Shown: positions 14,091-22,245 of the stretch, one piece after another
Layout: each line of letters begins with the position of its first letter
Numbering within the stretch: the first letter of the stretch is position 1
Assembly: GCA_017847725.1 (NCBI GenBank)
Contig: JAGAXW010000052.1
Location: 1-36,476, forward strand
Source of the DNA: Prevotella sp.
Lineage (GTDB): Bacteria; Bacteroidota; Bacteroidia; Bacteroidales; Bacteroidaceae
DNA: 36,476 nt
Direction of reading: 5' to 3'
Translations under genes and position numbers: made by a program
The notes under the pieces: model-generated
Databases searched by the model: none
The model's input: only the letters and a program-made list of their open reading frames with translations
Told to the model about the DNA's origin: nothing

Positions 14091-14438
14091 ATGAAAAGGA
14101 TTGAAGCCATCATCCGCAAGACCAAGTTCGAGGAGCTGAAGGATGCCCTGCTGCACTCGGACATCGACTGGTTTGAGTACCACGACGTTCACGGCATTGG
14201 GCAGAGCCGCCAGGAGCGCATCTACCGCGGCGTACAGTATTCCACCGACGTCATCGAGCGCGTAGCCATCACCATCGTCTGCCGCGACGTCATCATGCAG
14301 CCCACGGTCGACGTCATCCTACGGGTGGCGCAAACCGGACAAGTGGGCGACGGCCGCATCTTCGTGAGCGACGTCATCGACACGTGGAGCATCCGCACCG
14401 GCGAGCACGGCGACACGGTGCTAAGGGACAAGAAATAA
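14091..14438 (+). CDS. P-II family nitrogen regulator (GlnB/GlnK type)
   Basis: Small trimeric signal protein that senses 2-oxoglutarate and ATP/ADP and typically gates the neighbouring Amt channel. It has 115 residues. The fold is recognisable from MKRIEAIIRKTKFEELKDAL at the N-terminus, the T-loop (residues about 34-52) with IYRGVQY, and the nucleotide-binding VAQTGQVGDGRIFV and IRTGE segments. Y45 and Y50 align with Y46 and Y51 of E. coli GlnB, Y51 being the uridylylation site there. The T-loop sequence before them (HGIGQSRQER) differs from the enterobacterial GRQKGHTEL form, so modification cannot be assumed. The amt start follows 47 bases downstream, and linkage to amt favours a GlnK role. 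Confidence 0.93.
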   Translation: MKRIEAIIRKTKFEELKDALLHSDIDWFEYHDVHGIGQSRQERIYRGVQYSTDVIERVAITIVCRDVIMQPTVDVILRVAQTGQVGDGRIFVSDVIDTWSIRTGEHGDTVLRDKK

Positions 14439-14485
14439 GATCAATGCGCATGAATGAAATTAACGAATAAAAAAGAATAGAAATT

Positions 14486-15739
14486 ATGAACGAAATAGGA
14501 TTATCACTCGATACCGTATGGATGCTGCTGGCAGCCATGCTGGTTTTCTGGATGCAGCCAGGCTTCGCCCTCTGCGAGGCAGGCTTCACACGCTCGAAGA
14601 ACACGGCCAACATCCTGATGAAGAACTTCGTCGACTTCATGTTCGGCTCGCTCCTGTTTTTTTTCATCGGCTTCGGATTCATGTTCGGCTCCGAGGGCGC
14701 AGGCTTCATCGGTGCGCCCAACTGGGGCGACCTCTCCTTCTGGAAGGGCCAGCTGCCCGTAGAGGGCTTCCTGATTTTCGAGACCGTCTTCTGCGCCACC
14801 TCGGCCACCATCGTCAGCGGAGCCATGGCCGAGCGCACCAAGTTCTCGATGTACCTGGTCTACTCGGCCGTCATCTCGCTCTTCATCTACCCGATAGAGG
14901 GCCACTGGACGTGGGGCGGCGGATGGCTGTGCAACGCGGCTGAGGACTCATTTATGATGCAGACCTTCGGCACCGTGTTCCACGACTTCGCGGGCTCGGC
15001 CATCGTGCACAGTGTGGGCGGCGTGCTGGCCCTGGTGGGCGCCATCGCCCTCGGCCCGCGCCGCGGCAAGTACGGTGCCGACGGCAAGAGCCGCGCCATA
15101 CCCGGCCACAACCTGGCCATGGCCGCCCTGGGCGTCTTCATCCTCTGGATGGGATGGTTCGGCTTCAACCCCGGCTCGCAGCTCGCAGCCTCGGGCGAGG
15201 TCAACCGCACGGCCATCAGCCATGTCTTCCTCACCACCAACCTCGCCGCCGTGGCAGGCGGCACGGCCACCATGCTGCTTACCTATCTGAAGTATGGCAA
15301 GCCCTCGCTCTCGCTGACGCTCAACGGCGTGCTGGCCGGACTGGTGGGTATCACCGCCGGCTGCGACCTTGTCTCGCCCTTCGGAGCCGTCATCATCGGA
15401 CTCCTCTGCGGCATCGTATTGGTCTACGCCATCGAGTTCATCGACCACCGCCTGCACATCGACGACCCCGTGGGCGCCAGCAGCGTACACGGCGTATGCG
15501 GCATCCTCGGCACCCTCATGACCGGCCTGCTCTCCACGTCGACAGGCGCCTTCTACGGCCACGGCTGGGGATTCTTCTGCGCCCAGGCGTTCGGCATCTT
15601 CATCATCGACCTCTGGGCAGCCCTGTGCGGCATCGCCCTCTTCTACGGCATCAAGCGACTGCACGGTCTGCGCGTCGACGACCGCATAGAGGACGAGGGC
15701 CTCGACATCTACGAGCATGGCGAGAGTTGCTACAACTGA
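14486..15739 (+). CDS. amt: Ammonium transporter (Amt/MEP/Rh family)
   Basis: Inner-membrane ammonium channel of 417 residues with about 11 hydrophobic segments starting at residue 10. The twin pore histidines are H175 (SAIVHSVGG) and H335 (SSVHGVCGILG), equivalent to H168 and H318 of E. coli AmtB. HWTWGGGWL at about 140-148 and the Amt signature around residues 166-181 are intact. It sits between the P-II gene and an outer-membrane barrel gene, with 13 bases to the next start, forming a three-gene ammonium uptake and sensing operon divergent from gltBD. Confidence 0.97.
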   Translation: MNEIGLSLDTVWMLLAAMLVFWMQPGFALCEAGFTRSKNTANILMKNFVDFMFGSLLFFFIGFGFMFGSEGAGFIGAPNWGDLSFWKGQLPVEGFLIFETVFCATSATIVSGAMAERTKFSMYLVYSAVISLFIYPIEGHWTWGGGWLCNAAEDSFMMQTFGTVFHDFAGSAIVHSVGGVLALVGAIALGPRRGKYGADGKSRAIPGHNLAMAALGVFILWMGWFGFNPGSQLAASGEVNRTAISHVFLTTNLAAVAGGTATMLLTYLKYGKPSLSLTLNGVLAGLVGITAGCDLVSPFGAVIIGLLCGIVLVYAIEFIDHRLHIDDPVGASSVHGVCGILGTLMTGLLSTSTGAFYGHGWGFFCAQAFGIFIIDLWAALCGIALFYGIKRLHGLRVDDRIEDEGLDIYEHGESCYN

Positions 15740-15752
15740 AAAGATTAAAGGT

Positions 15753-16478
15753 ATGAAAAAGATGGTTTTATTTGCAATGGGACTGGTGCTCAGCAGCACC
15801 GCCCTTGCACAGGACAAGGTGGACCTTACCCTCAAGGCCGATTTCGTGAACGAATACATCTGGCGTGGCCTGAAGCTGGGCGACGTAGCCGTGCAACCGA
15901 CATTCGGCGTAGGCTACAAAGGTCTGTCGCTAACCGCCTGGGGCTCCTACGGACTGTCGAACAAGGACGACGTGAAGGAGTTCGACCTCACCATCGGCTA
16001 CACCACGGGCGGTCTGAATATCGGCATCACCGACTACTGGTTCTCTGAGGGCCTCGACCCCGACGGCCGCTACTTCAAGTACGGCGCCCACGGCACCAAC
16101 CACCTGTTCGAGGCCAACATCGGTTACGACTTCAGCAGTTTGAGGGGATTTGCAATCCCCGTCGTCCTGCAGTGGTACACCAACTTCGCCGGCAACGACG
16201 GCACCAACAAGAGCGGCAAGCGGGCCTACAGTAGCTACTTCGAGGCCAGCGTCCCCTTCCGCCTCGCCACCGTCGACTGGACTGCCACGGTCGGTGCCGT
16301 TCCTTACGCTACGACCACATACGGCACCAGCGGTTTCGCCGTCACCAACCTCTCGCTGCGGGCCACGAAGGACATCCGCGTGACCGACTCGTTCTCCATC
16401 CCCGTCTTCGGACAACTGACGGGCAACCCTTGTTCGCAGAAAGCATACCTGGTTCTCGGTTTCACGCTGCAGCCTTAA
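15753..16478 (+). CDS. Putative outer-membrane beta-barrel protein (TorF-like) linked to amt
   Basis: About 241 residues starting at the ATG at 15753, chosen because it opens a clear signal peptide (MKKMVLFAMGLVLSSTALAQ) while the upstream in-frame ATG overlaps amt. The mature part consists of alternating short strands with many Gly, Tyr, Trp and Thr residues (NEYIWRGLKLGDVAVQPTFG, LSLTAWGSYGLSN) and ends in a strand-like LVLGFTLQP, as in outer-membrane barrels. It resembles the TIGR02001/TorF porin-like family from remembered features. Position after amt suggests a role in outer-membrane passage of ammonium or small nitrogen compounds; this is inference. Confidence 0.7.
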   Translation: MKKMVLFAMGLVLSSTALAQDKVDLTLKADFVNEYIWRGLKLGDVAVQPTFGVGYKGLSLTAWGSYGLSNKDDVKEFDLTIGYTTGGLNIGITDYWFSEGLDPDGRYFKYGAHGTNHLFEANIGYDFSSLRGFAIPVVLQWYTNFAGNDGTNKSGKRAYSSYFEASVPFRLATVDWTATVGAVPYATTTYGTSGFAVTNLSLRATKDIRVTDSFSIPVFGQLTGNPCSQKAYLVLGFTLQP

Positions 16479-16494
16479 TCTTCACCAGGTATCC

Positions 16495-16531
16495 TTCCCC
16501 TCTTCCGCCGCTGAAGGCGGGAGAGGGGAAT
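16495..16531 (+). terminator. GC-rich hairpin (palindromic repeat relative, copy 10) after the amt operon
   Basis: CCCCTCTTCCGCC and GGCGGGAGAGGGG can pair (one mismatch) around a GCTGAA loop, 18 bases after the barrel-gene stop, followed by ATTTCTTCTG. It probably ends the glnB-amt transcript. Composition is like the dispersed repeat family, but the loop differs. The rest of 16532-16760 shows no supportable gene. Confidence 0.6.
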
Positions 16532-16765
16532 TTCTTCTGTCCTTGGCCGAGCCTTCCGACCGTATTCCGTAGGCGAGCAGCCCTTGAGCGTGCTTCTTCA
16601 CCGCACAAGCATAAAGCAACAAATCGTTACGACTTCGGCTGTTTTTAGAGCAAAAGGAAAGGAAAACGCGGAGACCATGCGGTCAACACTTTACAAAATG
16701 TCAGTTTGAAGGCGATTTAACATTCAAAAGTCTGTCGGAAGCGGACGGAATTGGTGGAAAGTGCA

Positions 16766-16773
16766 TATCTTTG
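16766..16773 (+). promoter_or_regulatory. Bacteroidetes -7 box for pyrG
   Basis: TATCTTTG followed by CA lies 24 bases before the pyrG ATG, implying a leader of about 17 bases. No good -33 element was identified. Confidence 0.7.
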
Positions 16774-16797
16774 CAGTCCATAAAATAGATTCGTTTT

Positions 16798-18435
16798 ATG
16801 GATACAAAGTATATTTTCGTCACGGGCGGTGTCGTTTCCTCGTTGGGAAAGGGCATCATCTCCGCCTCCATCGGCAAGCTGCTGCAGGCGCGCGGTTACA
16901 AGGTGACCATCCAGAAGTTCGACCCCTACATCAATATCGACCCGGGGACGCTGAACCCCTACGAGCACGGCGAGTGCTACGTGACGGAGGACGGTTTCGA
17001 GACCGACCTCGACCTGGGCCACTACGAGCGGTTCACCGGCATCCGCACCACGCGCGACAACTCTGTCACCACCGGGCGCATCTACAAGACCGTCATCGAC
17101 CGCGAGCGCCACGGCGACTACCTGGGCAAGACCATCCAGGTGGTGCCGCACATCACCGACGAGATAAAAAGGAGGATGCTGGGTTCCCAAGGGAGAGGGG
17201 CTTTCATTATCTGCGAAATCGGCGGCACCATTGGCGACATCGAGAGTGCACCGTTCATGGAGGCCATCCGACAGTTGCGGTGGGAGCTGGGACGTAACGC
17301 GGTGTGCGTGCATCTGACCTACGTGCCCTACCTGAAGGCTGCCGACGAACTGAAGACGAAGCCGACGCAACATAGCGTAAAGGAACTGCAGGGGATGGGC
17401 ATACAGCCCGACATCCTCGTGCTGCGCACCGAGCGCCACCTCGACGACACCATGCGCCTGAAGGTGGCGTCGTTCTGTAATGTCGACCTGGAGTGCGTGG
17501 TGCAGAGCGAGGACATGCCGAGCATCTACGAGGTGCCGGTCAGCATGCAGCGGCAGGGACTCGACGCGGCTATCCTGCGGAAGATGGGCATCCCCGTGGG
17601 CGAGACACCGGCCATGAAGCCGTGGCACACATTCCTGGACATGCAGCGCAACGCCACCACCGAGGTGCATATCGCACTCGTGGGCAAATACGACCTGCAG
17701 GATGCCTACAAGAGCATCCGCGAGAGCCTGAACCTGGCGGGTATATATAATAAGGTGAAGGCACGGCTGCACTTCGTCAACAGCGAGGAGGTGACGACGG
17801 AGAATGTCGCCAAGCAATTAGAGGGCATGGCGGGCGTCGTCATCTGTCCGGGCTTCGGCCAGCGGGGCATCGAGGGCAAGATTGTGGCTGCCGAATATTG
17901 CCGGACGCACGACGTGCCGACCTTCGGCATCTGTCTCGGTATGCAGATGATGGTCATCGAGTTTGCGCGGAATGTGCTGGGCTATCCCGATGCCAACAGC
18001 AGCGAGATGTCGGCAGAGACGCAGCACCCCGTCATCGACTTGATGGAGGAGCAGAAGAACGTCACCAATATGGGCGGCACGATGCGACTCGGGGCTTACG
18101 ACTGCCAACTCCGCGAGGGCAGCCGCGCCGCAGCAGCTTATGCGGCGACAGGACTGTCTACTCCCCGCCCTACAAGGAAGGGACTGGGGGAGGGTCTGCT
18201 TATCCGCGAGCGTCACCGCCACCGCTATGAGTTCAACAATCAGTATAAGGAGGACTACGAGGCGGCGGGCATGCACTGCGTGGGCATCAATCCCGCTGCC
18301 GACCTGGTGGAGATTGTCGAGATACCGACCCTGCGGTGGTACATCGGCACACAGTTCCACCCCGAATACGCATCGACGGTGCTCCATCCGCATCCGCTGT
18401 TTATGAGTTTCGTCAAGGTTTGTATAAATGTTTAA
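16798..18435 (+). CDS. pyrG: CTP synthase with one in-frame repeat insertion
   Basis: Makes CTP from UTP, ATP and glutamine. It has 545 residues. The N-terminal synthetase domain has GGVVSSLGKGI (residues 11-21) and the conserved DPYINIDPGTLNP. The C-terminal class I amidotransferase has the nucleophile Cys in FGICLGMQ (about residue 380) and the HPE motif in TQFHPEYAS (about 521). Before the invariant ERHRHRYEFNN there is a repeat-encoded stretch (LSTPRPTRKGLGEGL, about residues 455-470) absent from usual CTP synthases, inside a lid-proximal loop. Another short GSQGRGA at about 128 replaces the more usual acidic loop. It is the first of three clustered amidotransferase genes. Confidence 0.97.
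   Translation: MDTKYIFVTGGVVSSLGKGIISASIGKLLQARGYKVTIQKFDPYINIDPGTLNPYEHGECYVTEDGFETDLDLGHYERFTGIRTTRDNSVTTGRIYKTVIDRERHGDYLGKTIQVVPHITDEIKRRMLGSQGRGAFIICEIGGTIGDIESAPFMEAIRQLRWELGRNAVCVHLTYVPYLKAADELKTKPTQHSVKELQGMGIQPDILVLRTERHLDDTMRLKVASFCNVDLECVVQSEDMPSIYEVPVSMQRQGLDAAILRKMGIPVGETPAMKPWHTFLDMQRNATTEVHIALVGKYDLQDAYKSIRESLNLAGIYNKVKARLHFVNSEEVTTENVAKQLEGMAGVVICPGFGQRGIEGKIVAAEYCRTHDVPTFGICLGMQMMVIEFARNVLGYPDANSSEMSAETQHPVIDLMEEQKNVTNMGGTMRLGAYDCQLREGSRAAAAYAATGLSTPRPTRKGLGEGLLIRERHRHRYEFNNQYKEDYEAAGMHCVGINPAADLVEIVEIPTLRWYIGTQFHPEYASTVLHPHPLFMSFVKVCINV
18155..18203 (+). repeat. Palindromic repeat copy 11, inside pyrG (orientation B)
   Basis: CTACTCCCCGCCCTACAAGG then AAGGGACTGGGGGAGGGTCTGC. 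It is a somewhat degraded copy, translated as STPRPTRKGLGEGL. No inverted partner is evident in pyrG. Confidence 0.85.
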
Positions 18436-18466
18436 AAAGGTATGATAAGATTAGTAAAACAGTATA

Positions 18467-20275
18467 ATGGAACAGCTGAAGCATGAGTGCGGCGTGGCGA
18501 TGATTCGCCTGCTGAAGCCGCTGGACTATTACGAACGGAAGTACGGCACGTGGGCGTGGGGCTTCAACAAGCTCTACCTGATGATGGAGAAGCAGCACAA
18601 CCGCGGGCAGGAAGGCGCAGGCTTCGCCTCCGTCAGCCTGACCAACAAGCCTGGCACGGAGTATATGTTTCGCGAGAAGGCGGAGGGCAAGGACGCCATC
18701 ACCGAGATTTTTTCACGCGTCACCGAGGCCATGAAGGGCGAACTGCTGATGGGCCACCTGCGCTACTCGACCACCGGCAAGAGCGGGCTGACATTCGTGC
18801 ATCCCTTCCTGCGCCGCAACAACTGGAGGGCGAAGAACCTCTGCCTCTGCGGCAACTTCAACATGACCAATATCGACGAGGTCTTTTCTTTCCTGACCAG
18901 TCAGGGGCAGTCGCCGCGCATCTACGGCGACTCGTATATCACGCTCGAACTGATGGGGCACCGGCTGGACCGCGAGGTGGAGCGGCTCTATGCCGAGGCC
19001 AAGGCGCAGGGACTGGAGGGCACGGCCGTCACCGACTATATCGACAGTCACGTGGAGATGGCCAACGTGCTGAAGACGACGATGAGCCACTACGACGGCG
19101 GCTACGTGATGTGCGGACTGACGGGCTCGGGCGAGATGTTCGCCGTGCGCGACCCGTGGGGCATCCGCCCGGCGTTCTACTATCGTGACGATGAGGTTAT
19201 CGCCGTGGCCAGCGAGCGCCCGGTGCTACAGACGACTTTCAATATCGACACTGCCGACGTGCAGGAGCTGCTGCCCGGGCAGGCGCTCATCGTGCATAAG
19301 GACGGAAAGATACAGACCCCACCCCTAACCCCTCCCCTTGAAGGGAGGGGAGGAGCAGGGTCATCAGCCTGCTCCTTCGAGCGCATTTACTTCAGCCGGG
19401 GCTCCGACCGCAACATCTACCGCGAGCGCAAACGGTTGGGCGAACAACTGACTCCCGCCATCATGCGGGCCATCAATAATGACGTAGCCAACACAGTCTT
19501 TTCATATATACCCAACACGGCCGAGGTAGCCTTCTACGGCATGACTGACGGCATCCGCAAAAGCCTCCCCTACGGGGGGAGGTTGGAGGGGGCCGACGTC
19601 CGCATCGAAAAGGTCGTGTGGAAGGACATCAAGCTCCGCACCTTTATCTCCGACAGTGCGGAGCGCAACGACTTGGCGGCCCATGTCTACGACATCACTT
19701 ACGGTTCGCTGCGCCCCTACGAGGATAATCTGGTCATCATCGACGACTCCATCGTTCGTGGCACCACGCTCCGCGAGAGCATCTTCAAAATTCTCGACCG
19801 CCTGCACCCCAAGAAGATTGTCATGGTCAGCTCGTCGCCGCAGATTCGCTACCCCGATTACTACGGCATCGACATGTCGCGACTCGAAGAGCTCTGCGCC
19901 TTCCGTGCCGCCATCGAACTGATCAAGGAGCAGACCCACCCCCGGGAGGGTCTGATTGCTGATGTATACTGGAAGTGCAAGAACGAGCCATTGGCGGCCA
20001 ATCACGTGCGTGCCATCTATGCCCCCTTCACGGTGGAGGAGATCAACAAGAAGATTGTCGAGATGCTGCGCCCCGACGGCATGGAGGCTCCCGTCGAACT
20101 GGTGTTCCAGAGCATCGAGGGCTTGCACACGGCATGCCCCCACCATCCGGGCGACTGGTATTTCACGGGGCACTACCCTACCCCTGGCGGCATCCGTCTG
20201 GTCAATCAGGCCTTCGTCCGCTATGTAGAGAATGTATTAAGTAATGATTTTAAAAAACTTGGCACAAATGAATAG
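18467..20275 (+). CDS. purF: Amidophosphoribosyltransferase, long Bacteroidetes form, with repeat-derived segments
   Basis: Glutamine PRPP amidotransferase type, the first step of purine synthesis. The N-terminal Ntn-hydrolase nucleophile is C8 (HECGVAMI) after a seven-residue propeptide, with EKQHNRGQEGAG matching the class II amidotransferase. The PRPP-binding loop VIIDDSIVRGTT lies at about 422-434. It has 602 residues against about 500 for E. coli PurF. As I remember it, the Bacteroides homologue is also long (about 630). Here three variable loops are replaced by repeat-like peptides: TPPLTPPLEGRGGAG at about 285-299, SLPYGGRLEGAD at about 366-377, and THPREGL at about 488-494. Whether it is the housekeeping PurF or a second paralogue cannot be decided from this window. 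Confidence 0.88.
   Translation: MEQLKHECGVAMIRLLKPLDYYERKYGTWAWGFNKLYLMMEKQHNRGQEGAGFASVSLTNKPGTEYMFREKAEGKDAITEIFSRVTEAMKGELLMGHLRYSTTGKSGLTFVHPFLRRNNWRAKNLCLCGNFNMTNIDEVFSFLTSQGQSPRIYGDSYITLELMGHRLDREVERLYAEAKAQGLEGTAVTDYIDSHVEMANVLKTTMSHYDGGYVMCGLTGSGEMFAVRDPWGIRPAFYYRDDEVIAVASERPVLQTTFNIDTADVQELLPGQALIVHKDGKIQTPPLTPPLEGRGGAGSSACSFERIYFSRGSDRNIYRERKRLGEQLTPAIMRAINNDVANTVFSYIPNTAEVAFYGMTDGIRKSLPYGGRLEGADVRIEKVVWKDIKLRTFISDSAERNDLAAHVYDITYGSLRPYEDNLVIIDDSIVRGTTLRESIFKILDRLHPKKIVMVSSSPQIRYPDYYGIDMSRLEELCAFRAAIELIKEQTHPREGLIADVYWKCKNEPLAANHVRAIYAPFTVEEINKKIVEMLRPDGMEAPVELVFQSIEGLHTACPHHPGDWYFTGHYPTPGGIRLVNQAFVRYVENVLSNDFKKLGTNE
19312..19355 (+). repeat. Palindromic repeat copy 12, inside purF (orientation A)
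   Basis: ACAGACCCCACCCCTAACCC followed by CTCCCCTTGAAGGGAGGGGAGG. It is translated as TPPLTPPLEGRGGAG just before the conserved SFERIYFSRGSD block. Confidence 0.88.
19563..19593 (+). repeat. Palindromic repeat copy 13, inside purF (orientation B, degenerate)
   Basis: CTCCCCTACGGGGGGAGGTT then GGAGGGGG. It is shorter and more degraded than others and is translated as LPYGGRLEGA. A vestige with the same GGGAGG character (ACCCACCCCCGGGAGGGTCT) is also present at 19934-19953. Confidence 0.65.
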
Positions 20276-20277
20276 AG

Positions 20278-20402
20278 TAACTGACCCTACCCCCAACCCC
20301 TCCCCTACAAGGGAGGGGAACGGCCATCGCCTTGCCCACCACGGGTATTCCGCAGGCACTCCCCTCCCTTGTAGGGGAGGGGTTGGGGGTGGGGTCAGTA
20401 AT
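20278..20402. repeat. Palindromic repeat copies 14 and 15, inverted pair between purF and asnB
   Basis: Left arm at 20278-20322 (AACTGACCCTACCCCC...) and right arm at 20359-20402 (...GGGGTTGGGGGTGGGGTCAG) are near-perfect inverted copies of about 43 bases separated by 36 bases. Each arm also folds on its own (CCCCTCCCCTACAAGGGAGG). This is the cleanest example of the paired form and could form a very strong hairpin in the purF-asnB transcript. The left flank (GGGGAACGGC) equals that of the copy within dapF. Confidence 0.92.
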
Positions 20403-20468
20403 AGAAATCATACCAAGGTATTTTTTTACGTTCACTAAAGAAGCAATTATAAAAAGAAAGGAAATATT

Positions 20469-22202
20469 ATGTGTGGAATTGTAGCCATATTAAACGTGAA
20501 GGAGCAGACCACAGCACTGCGCCAGAAGGCATTACGAATGAGTCAGAAGATTCGCCATCGCGGACCTGACTGGAGTGGAATCTATTGTGGCGGCTCTGCC
20601 ATCCTCGCCCACGAGCGACTGAGCATCGTAGACCCAGAGTCGGGCGGCCAACCCCTCTACTCGCCCGACAAGAAACAAGTCCTCGCGGTCAATGGCGAAA
20701 TCTACAACCATCAGGAAATCCGGCGCCGCTCTGCCGGGCAGTACGACTTCCAGACGGGCAGCGACTGCGAGGTCATCCTGGCGCTCTATCGTGAATGGCG
20801 CCAGCAGCTCGCCCCATTGGAGTCGCTTGCTACCGCAGGGACGCAAGAAGAGGAGAAGTCGGGGGTGGAAGCTCTATTGGAAAACCTCAGCGGCATCTTT
20901 GCCTTTGTGCTCTATGACGAGGAGCACGACGAGTTCCTGATTGCCCGCGACCCCATCGGTGTCATCCCCCTCTACATCGGTTACGACAGCAACGGCACCG
21001 TTTATGTGGCCTCCGAACTGAAGGCCCTCGAAGGCCAGTGCGAACGCTACGAGCCCTTCCTGCCGGGCCACTACCTCTACAGCCGTGAAGGGTTCTGCAT
21101 GCAGCGGTATTACCACCGCGACTGGTTCGACTACGCCGCCGTAAAGGACAATGCGGCATCAGCTGAAGCCATCCACGATGCCTTGGAAGATGCCGTGCGC
21201 CGCCAACTCATGTCCGACGTCCCCTACGGCGTGCTCCTCTCCGGCGGTCTCGACAGCAGCGTCATCTCCGCCATCGCCCAGAAGTTCAGCGAGCACCGCA
21301 TCGAGGACGACAGCCGCACCCGCGCCTACTGGCCCCGCCTGCACTCCTTCGCCGTTGGTCTGAAGGGCGCCCCCGACCTGGCTAAGGCCCGCCTCGTGGC
21401 CGACCACATCGGCACCGTCCACCACGAAATCAACTACACCATTCAGGAGGGCCTCGACGCCATCCGCGACGTCATCTACTACATTGAGACTTACGACGTC
21501 ACCACCGTCCGCGCCTCCACACCCATGTACCTTCTGGCCCGCGTCATCAAGTCGATGGGCATCAAGATGGTGCTCTCGGGCGAGGGTGCCGACGAGATAT
21601 TCGGAGGCTACCTCTACTTCCACAAAGCCCCCTCGGCCAAGGACTTCCACGAAGAGACCGTCCGCAAACTCTCCAAACTCCACCTCTACGACTGCCTGCG
21701 CGCCAACAAGAGCCTGTCGGCATGGGGCGTAGAGGGCCGCGTGCCCTTCCTCGACAAGGAGTTTCTCGATGTCGCCATGCGTACCAATCCCGAGGCGAAG
21801 ATGTGTCCCGGCCAGACGACAGAAAAGAAGATTGTCCGCGAAGCCTTTGCCGACATGCTGCCCGATGCCGTGGCCTGGCGACAGAAGGAGCAGTTCTCCG
21901 ACGGCGTAGGCTATTCATGGATCGACACGCTGAAGGACATCACCTCGCGTGCCGTCACCGACGAGCAGATGGCCCACGCCGCCGAGCGTTTCCCCATCAA
22001 CCCGCCCAAGAACAAGGAGGAATATTACTACCGCAGCATCTTTGCCGAGCACTTCCCCAGCGACTCCGCCGCCCGCAGCGTACCCTCCGAGGCCAGCGTG
22101 GCCTGCAGCACTGCCGTCGCCCTCGAGTGGGATGCCGCCTTCAAGAACATGAACGACCCCTCAGGCCGTGCCGTCAAGGGCGTTCATGAAATGGCGTATT
22201 GA
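20469..22202 (+). CDS. asnB: Asparagine synthase B (glutamine-hydrolysing)
   Basis: Converts aspartate, glutamine and ATP to asparagine. C2 is the amidotransferase nucleophile (MCGIVAIL), with HRGPDWSG and NGEIYNHQEIR of the class II domain. The synthetase domain has the PP-loop VLLSGGLDSSV at about 255-265 and SGEGADEIFGGY around 371-382. At 577 residues it is slightly longer than E. coli AsnB (554). A loop at about 118-136 (LATAGTQEEEKSG) looks extended, but I cannot show it is repeat-derived. The start at 20469 is fixed by the required MCG. An AAAGGAAAT lies 5' of it. Confidence 0.97.
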   Translation: MCGIVAILNVKEQTTALRQKALRMSQKIRHRGPDWSGIYCGGSAILAHERLSIVDPESGGQPLYSPDKKQVLAVNGEIYNHQEIRRRSAGQYDFQTGSDCEVILALYREWRQQLAPLESLATAGTQEEEKSGVEALLENLSGIFAFVLYDEEHDEFLIARDPIGVIPLYIGYDSNGTVYVASELKALEGQCERYEPFLPGHYLYSREGFCMQRYYHRDWFDYAAVKDNAASAEAIHDALEDAVRRQLMSDVPYGVLLSGGLDSSVISAIAQKFSEHRIEDDSRTRAYWPRLHSFAVGLKGAPDLAKARLVADHIGTVHHEINYTIQEGLDAIRDVIYYIETYDVTTVRASTPMYLLARVIKSMGIKMVLSGEGADEIFGGYLYFHKAPSAKDFHEETVRKLSKLHLYDCLRANKSLSAWGVEGRVPFLDKEFLDVAMRTNPEAKMCPGQTTEKKIVREAFADMLPDAVAWRQKEQFSDGVGYSWIDTLKDITSRAVTDEQMAHAAERFPINPPKNKEEYYYRSIFAEHFPSDSAARSVPSEASVACSTAVALEWDAAFKNMNDPSGRAVKGVHEMAY

Positions 22203-22245
22203 CGATAGTCATGGGCAGGGTAGTTTCTGTAACTTCACCGGCCCT

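Noticed and set aside
20820-20875. Further palindromic repeat inside asnB (GTCGGGGGTGG)
   Set aside because: Only a short G-rich stretch without the palindromic core; not enough to call a copy.
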